Positions 21,263 to 30,303 of a stretch of 64,000 bases of DNA are shown here, one piece after another; position 1 is the first letter of the stretch; each line of letters opens with the position of its first letter. The stretch lies in assembly GCA_951640195.1 (NCBI GenBank), contig OX621169.1:992001-1056000 (forward strand). Reading direction: 5' to 3'. The notes beneath the pieces were generated by a model. That model was given only the letters and a program-made list of their open reading frames with translations. It ran no database searches and had not been told where the DNA came from. This DNA is from Porpolomopsis calyptriformis. Lineage: Eukaryota; Basidiomycota; Agaricomycetes; Agaricales; Hygrophoraceae. The translations under genes were made by a program, and so were the position numbers.

Positions 21263-22377
21263 ATGGCTACCACAGATAACCCAGCTTCTGGAGAGGCCTC
21301 CGCATCATCCGATGCGCTGGTTATCTCGTCCGACCCACTTCATGTATGTCCATCCCATGCAGAAATCAGTTTTACTGCAAATAGCCTATTGAATATTGTC
21401 ATAGCCCGCAAACCTGATTCCTGAGTTATGCAAGGCCTTCTATCATTTAGGTTGGGTCACTGGTACAGGCGGCGGTATCACTATTCGTACCGGGTGTGTC
21501 TCCCAGTTCCACACTTGAAAGTTTGGTCTAAAGTAACCTGAAAGGGATAAAGTGTACATTGCCCCCTCAGGTGTCCAGAAAGAACGCATTCAACCATCCG
21601 ATATTTTTGTGCTTTCTTATCCCCAACTGGATCGCTCGCATCGTGTACTCCTTCATCGTCCCACTGCGAATCTAAAGGAATCGGCGTGCACTCCGCTATT
21701 CTGGAATGCATTTGATCTGCGGGGTGCTGGAAGCTGCATCCATACTCACTCTCAGCATGCTGTGATGGCCACGTTGTTGTGGTCAGGTCCAACATTTAGC
21801 ATATCGCATCAAGTGAGTACAAGCCATGTTTTCGTCATCACAACTGACGGGTTTCATTCAATAGGAGGTATTTCAATCTGGCGATTCCCTTCTTAGACAA
21901 TTGATCTCTTTATTCTAGATGATCAAAGGCATTCGCATCAGTGGAACTGGGCCAACTCTATCTTATTTAGATACTCTGGAGCTCCCTATCATCGAGAATA
22001 CACCGAACGAGGAAGATCTTCAAGAAAGTATGGCTGAGGCAATGTCGAGGCACCCTAATGCCGCAGGAGTTCTCGTTCGCAGGCATGGTCTCTATGTTTG
22101 GGGTAGGTTACTTGCTTTCAGTCAATTTACCCTTCGTCATCTAATATCGTATACCAGGGCTCACTTGGGAAAGTGCAAAGACTCAAGCTGAGGTCCTCAC
22201 TTTTTCAGACACTTCGTGGCGAATCAACATAATGTAAACATACAGTGTCTTGACTATCTCTTCGAGATTGGTGTGAAAATGAAGCTGGCTGGTCTACCCA
22301 CTGCTCCCCCGGCATCAGGTAAGCCTAACCCGGCAATTAATCTATCTCTGGCTCTCTGATTATTTGCCTAAGGATAG
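21263..22377 (+). CDS. MDE1: Methylthioribulose-1-phosphate dehydratase (Mde1)
   Basis: Methionine-salvage enzyme that dehydrates 5-methylthioribulose-1-phosphate; class II aldolase fold, cytosolic. Start [17 protein letters not shown]; exon 2 has [20 protein letters not shown] and GGITIRTG, then [20 protein letters not shown]. The zinc-binding motif [15 protein letters not shown] is intact, followed by [33 protein letters not shown] and [13 protein letters not shown] (third metal His). The C-terminal exon [20 protein letters not shown] ends with a split codon and TAG at 22375-22377. Introns of about 50-75 bp near 21344-21403, 21494-21550, 21812-21918, 22104-22158, 22190-22240 and 22320-22372. 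It is the last host gene before the retrotransposon nest. Confidence 0.87.
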
Positions 22378-22762
22378 AGTAGTCTTCTGGCATAAGTGCC
22401 TTCCAATATTTTTCTTTGGGTTGATTCTCTCTCATCCACACTGCAGATGGAACTTGAACACTTCATCTTCCTTCAGTTCATCATTCAGGATGTGGACATG
22501 AGGTACGCTGGCCAGGAGGGCATGAGGGCATGTGTCCTTACCCACAAAGTGAAATTCCCTGTTGGGAGGTTAAGAGGCTAGGATAGAGACAGATGAGGAC
22601 TGACAATCAAAGATGTTAACTGTACTTGAAATTACCAATTCTGATTGTCTAGTGTGCAGTCAACAGTCCTCCCTTGTTTGCATGTAGGGTGCAAGGGAAT
22701 CAGGTAGGGGTCCTAATTGAATCTACAATTAAAAAAGTTACAGGGTAGGAGAACCAAGCTTG
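22378..22762. other. Intergenic region carrying the left arm of a split foldback sequence
   Basis: No gene is supported. About 22666-22731 is the inverted counterpart of 52831-52900, on the other side of the 29.9-kb nest (shared blocks include TTGTTTGCATGT, GATCAGGTAGGGGT-like and CAATTGAAT-like runs). The last 14 bases, 22749-22762, are the left half of a 20-bp palindrome completed at 52686-52691. Confidence 0.6.
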
Positions 22763-23907
22763 TGTCATGAAATTGGCGTTCACTCTCTTAAAATTTCTCT
22801 CTTTTCTTCGTTCTTTTCTTTTCTTTCTTATGACAGTTCTTTTGGAAGGGAGGCTGTCTTTATTGGCAGCGGAAACTACTTGTACAAAGGGAGGAGTCCA
22901 TGTCCGACTAGCTAATTATACTAGTCCGTCTTGGCAATCTCCTGCACCATACTGTCCCTCAAAAACTCTACAAAACTCGACACTACCTGACCATCTATTG
23001 CAGCCAACTTATTACCCCAGTAGATTGCCCCATTGGTGTCAGCGCTGGAGGCCTGCAACTCGGCGGCCTTCCCTTCTACGAAACTCATCGCTATCTTTCT
23101 CGCTTCCTCACCCAACCAATCATTGGTGGGACTCCATAATAAACTGGGAGGAACTTCTTCCTCCTCGATCTTGACGTTGACGTTGGTCAACGACGACGAC
23201 AAATCCTCAACTAAAAAAGACAGGGAATTAACAACTATGAAGAGGGCGAGAGAGTTAAAGACTCACCACTAGACAAAACACTTGTTGGACCAGGGGTCCA
23301 AGGACAGAAAGGGGGGCTGGTAGCCAAGTCCTCAGGCTTAGCATTATCAAAGGGGAGGGGATACCCCCAACAGTCGGAACTCCAATCAACTCGCTCCTCC
23401 AAAGGGAGCTTGGAGGTGGGAGGAGGGGCGTCATCATCCCAAGCTAAAAAGGGAAAGCCTATTATCAATAAACACGGACTAATAAAGACAAAACAAAATA
23501 CATACCAAGTGGATCCTCCATTAAGCCACAAACATGCTGGATCGGCCAGCAAACATACGGACACTTTCTGACCTTATGCTTGCCACCGCAAGCAAAACAG
23601 GAGAAGGAAGACCAGCAGAGGTCGGCGTCGGAAGGGATGCGCTGAAGGTAGTAATGAAACGAATCACAATCGAGAAAGACAGGAGCAGTGCGGTGCACCA
23701 CTCCAGACTGCTTGAAGAATCGGACGTAGTGGCCTTGGTGGGAGGGAGTCATGATGAATTGACAAAGATTGAACTGAAGCATAGGGATACAACCCCACAC
23801 CTTTTATATGCTCAGACACAAAGGGAAGACCAAAAGGAGGTTCCTCAGTCAAAGAAGAGAAACCCGATACGCTGGACAAGAGATAGAAACAGCGGCGATC
23901 TCATGAC
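22763..23907 (+). repeat. 5' LTR of element H, first segment
   Basis: Matches 50971-52115 of the 3' LTR. The segment is broken at 23907 by insert A, immediately after the target sequence ATGAC. The remaining part of the LTR resumes at 30721. It contains the antisense gene described at 22921-23752. Confidence 0.93.
22921..23752 (-). CDS. Antisense three-exon gene inside the H LTR (5' copy), zinc-knuckle-like
   Basis: Unrecognised protein encoded against the element. Exon A 23752-23506 starts MTPSHQGHYVRFFKQSGVVH and contains CFACGGKHKVRKC, a C-x2-C-x3-H-x4-C zinc-knuckle-like motif. Intron 23444-23505 (62 bp, GTATGT...TAG). Exon B 23443-23267 is Pro/Trp-rich (AWDDDAPPPTSKLPLEERVD). Intron 23211-23266 (56 bp, GTGAGT...TTTTTTAG). 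Exon C 23210-22921 has VEDLSSSLTNVNVKIEEEEV and SPTNDWLGEEARKIAMSFVE, ending EIAKTD-TAG. All three exons join in phase to 237 codons. The copy in the 3' LTR keeps the same structure. A start 16 codons upstream (23800) is also possible. Insert A landed 156 bp upstream of this start. No function can be assigned; expression is unproven. Confidence 0.55.
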
Positions 23908-24319
23908 TGTTATAAACTGGTTGTCGATGAGATGGTTTTACTTCGGAGAGCTCTGTCCCAAGACGATGATAATGTCTCAAGTCCTAGTTATCGGATTGCT
24001 AACGAGGAATCAGACTTAAGGTCTGAGTACGACTAACTAGGAGTTTATATACTAACTACGCTGCTGCGGATGAGTCAGTATAAACACGAGGAATACATGA
24101 GGAGTACATGCGACGAGTAAAGATAAACATGATAAGAGACTCGGAGCATGTGAAGAGATGAAACATAATGGTCGGAAATGAAGTATGTCCTATCTCGGAT
24201 AAATGAAAAGATACGGAATCGTGGGGAATCCCTGGGGAATCCCAAGTAGAGATAAGACCTGTCCGACTAAGTAATGATGACTAACATAGAGAGGAAGTGA
24301 AAAATTTACGTCCGTGACA
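23908..24319 (-). repeat. 3' LTR of insert A
   Basis: 412 bp, matching 30304-30715. On the minus strand the purine-rich stretch just before it, near 24320-24335 (GAAAAACGAGG), serves as polypurine tract. A perfect GAAATTCG-ACC-CGAATTTC hairpin lies beside it at 24329-24347 or so. Confidence 0.95.
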
Positions 24320-24353
24320 TACACCTCGTTTTTCAGGAAATTCGACCCGAATT

Positions 24354-25091
24354 TCAAACCTGGGCGATGTCGGTCGTTTCGTCCTCTGGGCCCTGAGTCT
24401 GGATTTCCTCATCAATGGGGGCCTCGATGACCACTGAGAGGGAAGCGATGGGGATTGCTTCCGAAGCCGCTTCGACGGGGGAAGGGGCTCGGACTGTCTT
24501 GACATCGTCGTTGTCTGGATATTCTAAGTCGAGGTTGATGGGGTACTCGACTGATGCACCGTAATCGATTATAGTTTCCGTTGTCGCAAGGTCTTGTTGA
24601 GCGCAAAGGAAATCTTCTCGGGAGAGTCGTTCAGCTTGACGACTTTCCTCTACGAGCTTGACGATGATGGCGCGGGTGGTGACGTCGTAGCAGTCGACCC
24701 ATGTACGCTTCTTCTGTCGTTGGAGCTCCCAAACTTTGAGCTCGCTTTCGTCCCAACGGTTCTTCCAATACAGGGCGCTCTTCTCCGATGCTTTGAGCTC
24801 GGCTTTCAAGACATCACGTTCTTGTCGAAGTTCTCGGTTCCAGTTACTAACACTATTGCTGTGGACCGTGAGATGTGAAATGGTGACGGCAGGGTCTTCG
24901 GGAGGAGGGGTTTCCATAGGGTACTCTTTAAAAAAGTCCTCTGCACGTGCGCGAGCTTGTCGGCGTAATTGACGAGTGGAAGAAGAAGAGGTGGAGGGAC
25001 CGGGGGTAGGGGAACGGATGGCGGCGGACGAGGGGATTCGTCCAGCGTGTCTGATGGCAACTTGAGGAGAGGGAGATCGAGTGGCGGGCAT
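24354..25091 (-). CDS. ORF3 of insert A: accessory protein between pol and 3' LTR
   Basis: 245 codons from MPATRSPSPQVAIRHAG to TDIAQV-TGA. Not recognised. The N-terminal 60 residues are Ser/Pro/Arg-rich (AAIRSPTPGPSTSSSSTRQL), followed by RRQARARAEDFF; residues about 80-160 form a predicted coiled coil (NWNRELRQERDVLKAELKAS, EKSALYWKNRWDESELKVWE); the tail is acidic and hydrophobic (VEAASEAIPIASLSVVIEAP). No signal peptide or membrane helix is seen, so it is not an envelope protein. The same ORF, decayed, lies at the same place in insert C, so it belongs to this family and was not picked up by one copy. A structural or nucleic-acid-binding role is only inference. Translation route (reinitiation, subgenomic RNA or splicing) is unknown; the pol frame ends about 115 bp upstream. 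Confidence 0.65.
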   Translation of the reverse strand: MPATRSPSPQVAIRHAGRIPSSAAIRSPTPGPSTSSSSTRQLRRQARARAEDFFKEYPMETPPPEDPAVTISHLTVHSNSVSNWNRELRQERDVLKAELKASEKSALYWKNRWDESELKVWELQRQKKRTWVDCYDVTTRAIIVKLVEESRQAERLSREDFLCAQQDLATTETIIDYGASVEYPINLDLEYPDNDDVKTVRAPSPVEAASEAIPIASLSVVIEAPIDEEIQTQGPEDETTDIAQV

Positions 25092-25336
25092 TATGAGTGA
25101 TGGTTTAGCGATGTTGGTGTTGAGAACAACAGCAGTGGATCGGTTCGTCAAAAGTGGGGAAGGACTGGATGGAATCGTATCGACGATTCTGAGTTTATAA
25201 ACGCGAGTCAAGTCGCCGTTTGAATTGAGTCTTCGTAAGTCTTCACAATTTCTTTAGCGTGTCGTAAGACATTCGATCGTTCTTCCCAAGTAGCTTCTTC
25301 GATTGGATAACCTTTCCATTTGACCAAATACTTTCG

Positions 25337-28300
25337 TCAGCGTTGAACTCCGGAGTGTTGAAGAATAGATTCAACTTCGTATTCTTCTTCGTTCTCGATC
25401 AGATCTGGTGGAGGTCGAGATGTATCAGTAATATCAGGGTGGAGCAACTTATCTTCGACATTTGGTCTCAGGAGTGATACGTGAAAAACCGGGTGGAGCT
25501 TCCAAGTTCCGGGGATATTGATAAGATACGCAAGATCTGATACTTGTTTCAGGATCTTGAATGGTCCAGTTCTTCGGTTATCTAGTTTCTTGGCAGGTCG
25601 AGTCGTCTTGATGTTCTTGGTATCTAACCAAACCAAGTCTCCAACCTTGAAGGAGGGAGAGGGTTTCCGTTTTCGATCAGCGTATTTCTTCATTGATTCT
25701 GCGGCGTGTGAAAGCGATTCGCCAGCACTCTTCTGAGCACGCGTGAGACGTTCGTGAAAGGTGTTTGCTGCGGGGACATTACTCGGGGATTCGATTGTGA
25801 TTGGTAAATGAGGGTGACGGCCATATTCTAAATAGAAGGGTGATTGTGATGTGGAGGAGTGTTGTCGATTATTGTAAGCGAATTCGGCAGAAGCCAGCCA
25901 TTCGGACCAGTCGTCTTGCATAAAATTGGTATAGAACCGTAGGTAGACTTCGAGTTCTTGGTTCATTCGTTCGGTCTGACCATCGGTTTCGGGGTGATAA
26001 GCAGTAGACAGTCCAGAAATGGTTCCTAGGAGTTTATTGAGAGCTTCAGTGAATTTTGATGCGAACTGAACTCCACGATCAGAAATAATCTTCTTCAGCC
26101 ATCCATGGTGTTTCCAGATGTGATCACGGAAAAGTCGGGCAGCGCCTTCTGATGAGAGATTGGAAGTCGTCGGAATAAAGTGAGCTCGTTTTGTGAAACG
26201 ATCGACGACTACCATCACGGCGTCGTATCCAAGCGAGTCAGGTAGTTGAACAATGAGATCGACGGTTATCTCAGTCCATGGTTCGGTAGCGGGGGGTATA
26301 GGTTGTAGGAGTCCTGTCGGCTTCGAAGGATAATTCTTGTTTTGTTGACAAGCAGGACAGGATCGTACGTAGTTGATAACGTCTTGAGAGACGTTATCCC
26401 AAACAAAGTTTCGGAGCAGCAGCTCCTTCGTCTTCTCAATGCCAGGGTGTCCAGCATGGGGGTAGGCGTGGGACAGTCGTATTATGTCTGTGCGCAAAGA
26501 TACTTCCTCCGGCACCACAATTCGACCTTCAACATCGCGAACCAACCCATCGGCTTGGTCCCAAAACAGTGAGGCATCCTCGATTCTTTGTGAGATCTTG
26601 TTCGGTATTGGAAGCTTGAAGCGTAATCTTGCGAAAAAGTCTGGTTCTGAAAGCTTGACGATCGAATTGATCCAATGTTCATCTGCGATTAAAATCTCAT
26701 CTTCCACCTCGCTTTTACCCTCATCGAAATAATCCGGGCGCCTGGATAACCCATCGGCCTTGTTCTTTCTCCCTGGGACGTACTCGATTTTATACTCGTA
26801 TCTTGATAAGATTTCTGACCAACGAGCACGTCGTCCAAACAATACGCGAGCTGTACTGAAATACTTGAGGGCGAGACTGTCGGTACGAATCAGAAGGTCA
26901 TGTCGTGAGCCTTCCAAAAGATGTCGCCATGCTTTAAGACAGTCTATTATTGCCAGAAGTTCAGCGTCGTGAGTTGGATATTTCTTTTCAGCAGGGGTTA
27001 AAGATCTTGAATGAAAGCCTACGGGTTTCCATTCGTTTTCATGTAGCTGAGACAGTATTCCTCCTAAGGCAAAACCAGAGGCGTCAGTCTCTAGGCAGTA
27101 TGGTAGGTCTTGATCCAGTACTTCGAGGACAGGGGCATTCGTGAGGGAGTGTTTCAACTGGTCAAAGGCGTGTCGTCGTTTAGGGGTCCATTCCCATACA
27201 GTATCTTTGCGGAGTAACTGGTTGAGTGGTTGGGCGATCTTTGAGAAGTCCTTGATATATTTTCTCCAGAAATTCGCGCTTCCGAGAAAGGATTGGAGTT
27301 GTTTAACGGTTCGAGGTTCGGGCCATTCGGCAATGGCTTTGACCTTCTTGGGATTGGTTCCGATATGACCTTTCGTTAAGGTCATCCCTAGATAGATCAC
27401 CTCTTCTTTCTCGAATTGGCATTTGACGGGTTTGCAGGAGAGCTTGTTCTTCTTCATGATATCAAGGGTCTTGAATGTCCAGTAACGCAATTCTTCTAGA
27501 TCATCTCCGCAGATGAGAACGTCATCGATATAGATAAAAACACAACCTGATTTTAACACTTCAGCAAATCGCATGTCAATCATCCGTTGGAACGTAGCTG
27601 GAGAATTCCGTAGACCAAAGAACATCACTCTTGGAATGTAGAGTCCCTTGACCGTGTTGAAGGCAGCTTTCCATTCATCGCCTTCTTTGATCCGAATGTT
27701 ATTAAATCCCCATCGGATATCTACGACTGTGAATAACGCAGCAGATCGTAATTTGGGTTGCTGAACGATTTGATGGAGAAGTGGTAAAGGATATCGGTCA
27801 GGAACGGTAAAGTGGTTCAGATAACGGTAGTCTTCGATTGGTCTGTATCCAGCGTCTTGTCCTTTCGCATTGATTTCTTCAGCTTTCTTGCTTAGGAAGA
27901 AGGGAGCGGCCTGAGGTGAGGTCCCTTTGAATATTCGTCCAGTGGCTACGTTTTCTTCCAAAAACTTCTCTAGGAAGTCTATCTCTCGAGGGGACATCGG
28001 ATAAGTCTTGTCATTCTGTGGCGTGAAGTTATCTTTAAGATCAATGACATGATCAAATTCAGAATGAGGTGGAAGGCAATCGAAGGACTCCTTGGCAAAG
28101 ACACTAGCATAGTCTTTCCAATAGACCTCCGGTACAAACTTTCGCATATCTTCCTCCACCGTGCTGGCTCTAGACTCGTCCGATTTTGAAATACTTGCCA
28201 GCAAGACCGATTCTACCACAGAGGGCTCTGCTTCGCCGCTACAATACCGACGGGAAATCTCTTTGCCTCCGAGAGCCAGTGTTGAACTCTCCCAGTCGAT

Positions 28301-28738
28301 ACTAGGGTTTTGAGCTCTGAGCCATGGGTAGCCGAGGATAATATCAAACTTGGATCCGAGGTCGGTCACTTCCAAACGGATCCTTTCAGTGTGTCCACCT
28401 GGAGCTTCTATCCAGACATCTGTGTCAAAAACGATCGGGCCTCCTCGGTTCTCTGACCCATTGGCATTCCGTACGGGGATTGGGGTTTCCAAATCCTGAA
28501 GAGTAAATTCGTGATGAGTTGCGAAATTCTCGTCTATAAAGTTCCCAGAAGCTCCGCTATCAATAAGACACATGGCGGGGACACGTCGGCCACTGTCTGA
28601 AGTCTTGATCCAAACGTCCATCGTAAGTCCTGAATCGCCCTTTTCAATAGTACCGAGAGTTCGAAAGTAATTGTAAGAAGTAATGGTACATCGAGTGGTA
28701 TGGTCCGCGACATTGAGCGCATCGTCCGAACCTTTCAA
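25337..28738 (-). CDS. pol: Pol polyprotein of insert A (protease, RT, RNase H, integrase; truncated chromodomain)
   Basis: 1133 codons without a break, entered from gag by a -1 shift. Aspartic protease CLIDSGASGNFID at residues 57-69; reverse transcriptase with FIYIDDVLIC (catalytic YIDD at 403-406); RNase H ETDASGFALGGILSQ near 553; integrase zinc site HAYPHAGHPGIEKTKELLLR with CPACQQNK near 790-830; DDE core with VDLIVQLPDSLGYDAVMVVV, SDRGVQFASKF and ETDGQTERMNQELEVYLRF. It stops at 25337-25339 after EYEVESILQHSGVQR. In the same frame the rest of a chromodomain (YLVKWKGYPIEEATW) continues to about 25207, and insert C has CGA where A has TGA. The stop thus cuts off the domain that in chromoviruses guides integration. 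Confidence 0.93.
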   Translation of the reverse strand: MKGSDDALNVADHTTRCTITSYNYFRTLGTIEKGDSGLTMDVWIKTSDSGRRVPAMCLIDSGASGNFIDENFATHHEFTLQDLETPIPVRNANGSENRGGPIVFDTDVWIEAPGGHTERIRLEVTDLGSKFDIILGYPWLRAQNPSIDWESSTLALGGKEISRRYCSGEAEPSVVESVLLASISKSDESRASTVEEDMRKFVPEVYWKDYASVFAKESFDCLPPHSEFDHVIDLKDNFTPQNDKTYPMSPREIDFLEKFLEENVATGRIFKGTSPQAAPFFLSKKAEEINAKGQDAGYRPIEDYRYLNHFTVPDRYPLPLLHQIVQQPKLRSAALFTVVDIRWGFNNIRIKEGDEWKAAFNTVKGLYIPRVMFFGLRNSPATFQRMIDMRFAEVLKSGCVFIYIDDVLICGDDLEELRYWTFKTLDIMKKNKLSCKPVKCQFEKEEVIYLGMTLTKGHIGTNPKKVKAIAEWPEPRTVKQLQSFLGSANFWRKYIKDFSKIAQPLNQLLRKDTVWEWTPKRRHAFDQLKHSLTNAPVLEVLDQDLPYCLETDASGFALGGILSQLHENEWKPVGFHSRSLTPAEKKYPTHDAELLAIIDCLKAWRHLLEGSRHDLLIRTDSLALKYFSTARVLFGRRARWSEILSRYEYKIEYVPGRKNKADGLSRRPDYFDEGKSEVEDEILIADEHWINSIVKLSEPDFFARLRFKLPIPNKISQRIEDASLFWDQADGLVRDVEGRIVVPEEVSLRTDIIRLSHAYPHAGHPGIEKTKELLLRNFVWDNVSQDVINYVRSCPACQQNKNYPSKPTGLLQPIPPATEPWTEITVDLIVQLPDSLGYDAVMVVVDRFTKRAHFIPTTSNLSSEGAARLFRDHIWKHHGWLKKIISDRGVQFASKFTEALNKLLGTISGLSTAYHPETDGQTERMNQELEVYLRFYTNFMQDDWSEWLASAEFAYNNRQHSSTSQSPFYLEYGRHPHLPITIESPSNVPAANTFHERLTRAQKSAGESLSHAAESMKKYADRKRKPSPSFKVGDLVWLDTKNIKTTRPAKKLDNRRTGPFKILKQVSDLAYLINIPGTWKLHPVFHVSLLRPNVEDKLLHPDITDTSRPPPDLIENEEEYEVESILQHSGVQR

Positions 28739-28744
28739 AAACCC
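28735..28744 (-). promoter_or_regulatory. -1 ribosomal frameshift site between gag and pol of insert A
   Basis: On the minus strand the gag end reads G GGT TTT TGA, a canonical X-XXY-YYZ heptamer (GGG-TTT-T) directly before the stop. A shift by -1 leads into the 1133-codon pol frame. Insert C keeps the heptamer although its stop is TAA. Confidence 0.7.
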
Positions 28745-29940
28745 TGGGCCTTCAAGTCTGCTGCCAACTTCTTCTTCCGATTATCCGACCAATTGCATAT
28801 ACCAGATTTTGCCATGTCCGACGGAGTCTCGCTCGTTGCCAGTGTAGCGGGCGAGCTGACGTTCTCCACGTGGGACTCAGTGGCAACGACACGTATGTCT
28901 CTGCCTCGTCCTCGTCCTCGTCCTCTGTAACCCCCTCTACCTCGAAAGTATCCTCCTCGACGTGAGGAAGAGGTATTGGGTAAATTCTTCGCATCACCGG
29001 CGTTTCGATTTGGGCAGGCGTTCGCGAAGTGGCCAGGTTGGCCGCAGGAGTAGCAATTCCCATACGGGATCGTATTGGTAGAAGAGGAAAGCTCTTCTCT
29101 CTTGATGGTGGGGGCTGCTGTCGTTTGACGGGTCGTCGTTGCAGCCACATACGATCCTCGTGTAGGAAAGGGGTTAGAGTACTGGGGTTGAGACGTAGAG
29201 GACTGTTTCTGTGAGGCGAGAATGTCCTTTTGATGTTGGTAGCGTGTCGTGGCGTCCTTCCATTCTTGAAGGGTGGTAGGGACGGTGGGGAGTCGGTAGA
29301 TATATTCAATGAACTCGGAATCGAGTCCAGCTTGGTAGAGATCGATGAGAGCGGCGTCGTTGAAACCGGTATCGACCTGTAAAGCGCCAAAGCGCAGGTT
29401 ATAGTCTTCGATCTTCTTCTTTCCTTGGCGGAGATTCTTGATGTCGTTACGAGCACGGGATTGTCTGTCGATTCCTTCGAACGTTGATCGGAATCGAGTT
29501 ACGAAGGCGGCCCAAGTAGCGGTCGGGCCAGTCCAGTTGACAGTCCTCATGTCGTTGGTCTCCTTTTCAGACCAAGTTTGAGCCATCATGCCCTTCATGA
29601 AGGAGAGGGCGAAGGGGATCTTGTGTTCATCGCAGTATGGCTTCCCCATGAAATACAGTTCGCAGCTGTTAATAAATTTGTCGACATCTTGTTGTCGACC
29701 AGTGAACTCATCTGGCTTGGCCATCTTTATCTCGATGGTGGGAGCGGCAGGAGGTTGAGGCTGAGGTCCCGGTGGGGGCTGAACTTGACCTTGAGCAGCG
29801 AGTTGTTGTTGGAGATTTTGAATCTCTGCTGCTTGGTTCGCATTCGAGGTTTGAAGATTAGCCATTTCCCTCCGTAGATCGTTCATGACTGCGAGGATTT
29901 CATTGAGATTGGGAACAGGGGGGTTAGCGCGAGAACCCAT
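28735..29940 (-). CDS. gag: Gag of insert A
   Basis: Capsid/nucleocapsid protein, 401 codons from the first ATG (MGSRANPPVPNLNEIL). A coiled coil of DLRREMANLQTSNANQAAEI is followed by the capsid-like domain (IKMAKPDEFTGRQQDVDKFI, WAAFVTRFRSTFEGIDRQSR, GLDSEFIEYIYRLP) and one zinc knuckle CYSCGQPGHFANAC (C-x2-C-x4-H-x4-C), then Arg/Gly repeats (RGRGGYRGRGRGRGRD). The frame is open for another 108 codons upstream without any ATG. The end is CAG GGT TTT TGA, giving the slippery heptamer GGGTTTT next to the stop. Confidence 0.9.
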   Translation of the reverse strand: MGSRANPPVPNLNEILAVMNDLRREMANLQTSNANQAAEIQNLQQQLAAQGQVQPPPGPQPQPPAAPTIEIKMAKPDEFTGRQQDVDKFINSCELYFMGKPYCDEHKIPFALSFMKGMMAQTWSEKETNDMRTVNWTGPTATWAAFVTRFRSTFEGIDRQSRARNDIKNLRQGKKKIEDYNLRFGALQVDTGFNDAALIDLYQAGLDSEFIEYIYRLPTVPTTLQEWKDATTRYQHQKDILASQKQSSTSQPQYSNPFPTRGSYVAATTTRQTTAAPTIKREELSSSTNTIPYGNCYSCGQPGHFANACPNRNAGDAKNLPNTSSSRRGGYFRGRGGYRGRGRGRGRDIRVVATESHVENVSSPATLATSETPSDMAKSGICNWSDNRKKKLAADLKAQGF

Positions 29941-30291
29941 TGGATCTGGTGATGGTGAAGGTGAAGGTGTTGTTAAGGGTGAAGACGGTCGAGTCGGTTG
30001 TTGATACGGAAAGGGTTGATACCTAACAGTAGGGGGAGTGATGGGACGTTGTGAATGGGCGGCGGCGAGCAAGCGAGTTGTTTCGCTTCGAGTTCTTCCT
30101 AGGGCGTGTGCGATACTCGGCAAAGGAGAAGCTTGACTAGCTTCTTCGTTTGGATCTGGGAAGATTCGAGTTTGTGAGTAAAGCGATTGAGAAAGGGGAT
30201 TGTTCTGCTCAGAAGAATCGTAAAAGTTTTCGTCGTCGTCGTCCAGTGTTAAAGCAAGGGTGGATCAAGTAAGGGGGAGAGAGCAAGAAGG

Positions 30292-30302
30292 AAGTCTGAT
30301 TC
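30292..30302 (-). other. Primer binding site of insert A, complementary to its own LTR
   Basis: Minus-strand sequence GAATCAGACTT, one base after the 5' LTR, is the exact reverse complement of AAGTCTGATTC in the LTR (30403-30413, minus strand). Confidence 0.75.
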
Positions 30303-30303
30303 T

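Noticed and set aside
22763..23907. Reading the 22763-23907 repeat as an independent DNA transposon
   Set aside because: It is continuous with 30721-31285 and matches the 1710-bp direct repeat at 50971-52680, with a target duplication outside, so it is an LTR.
24354..25211. ORF3 of insert A as an envelope gene
   Set aside because: No signal peptide, membrane helix or Cys pattern; coiled-coil and disordered composition instead.
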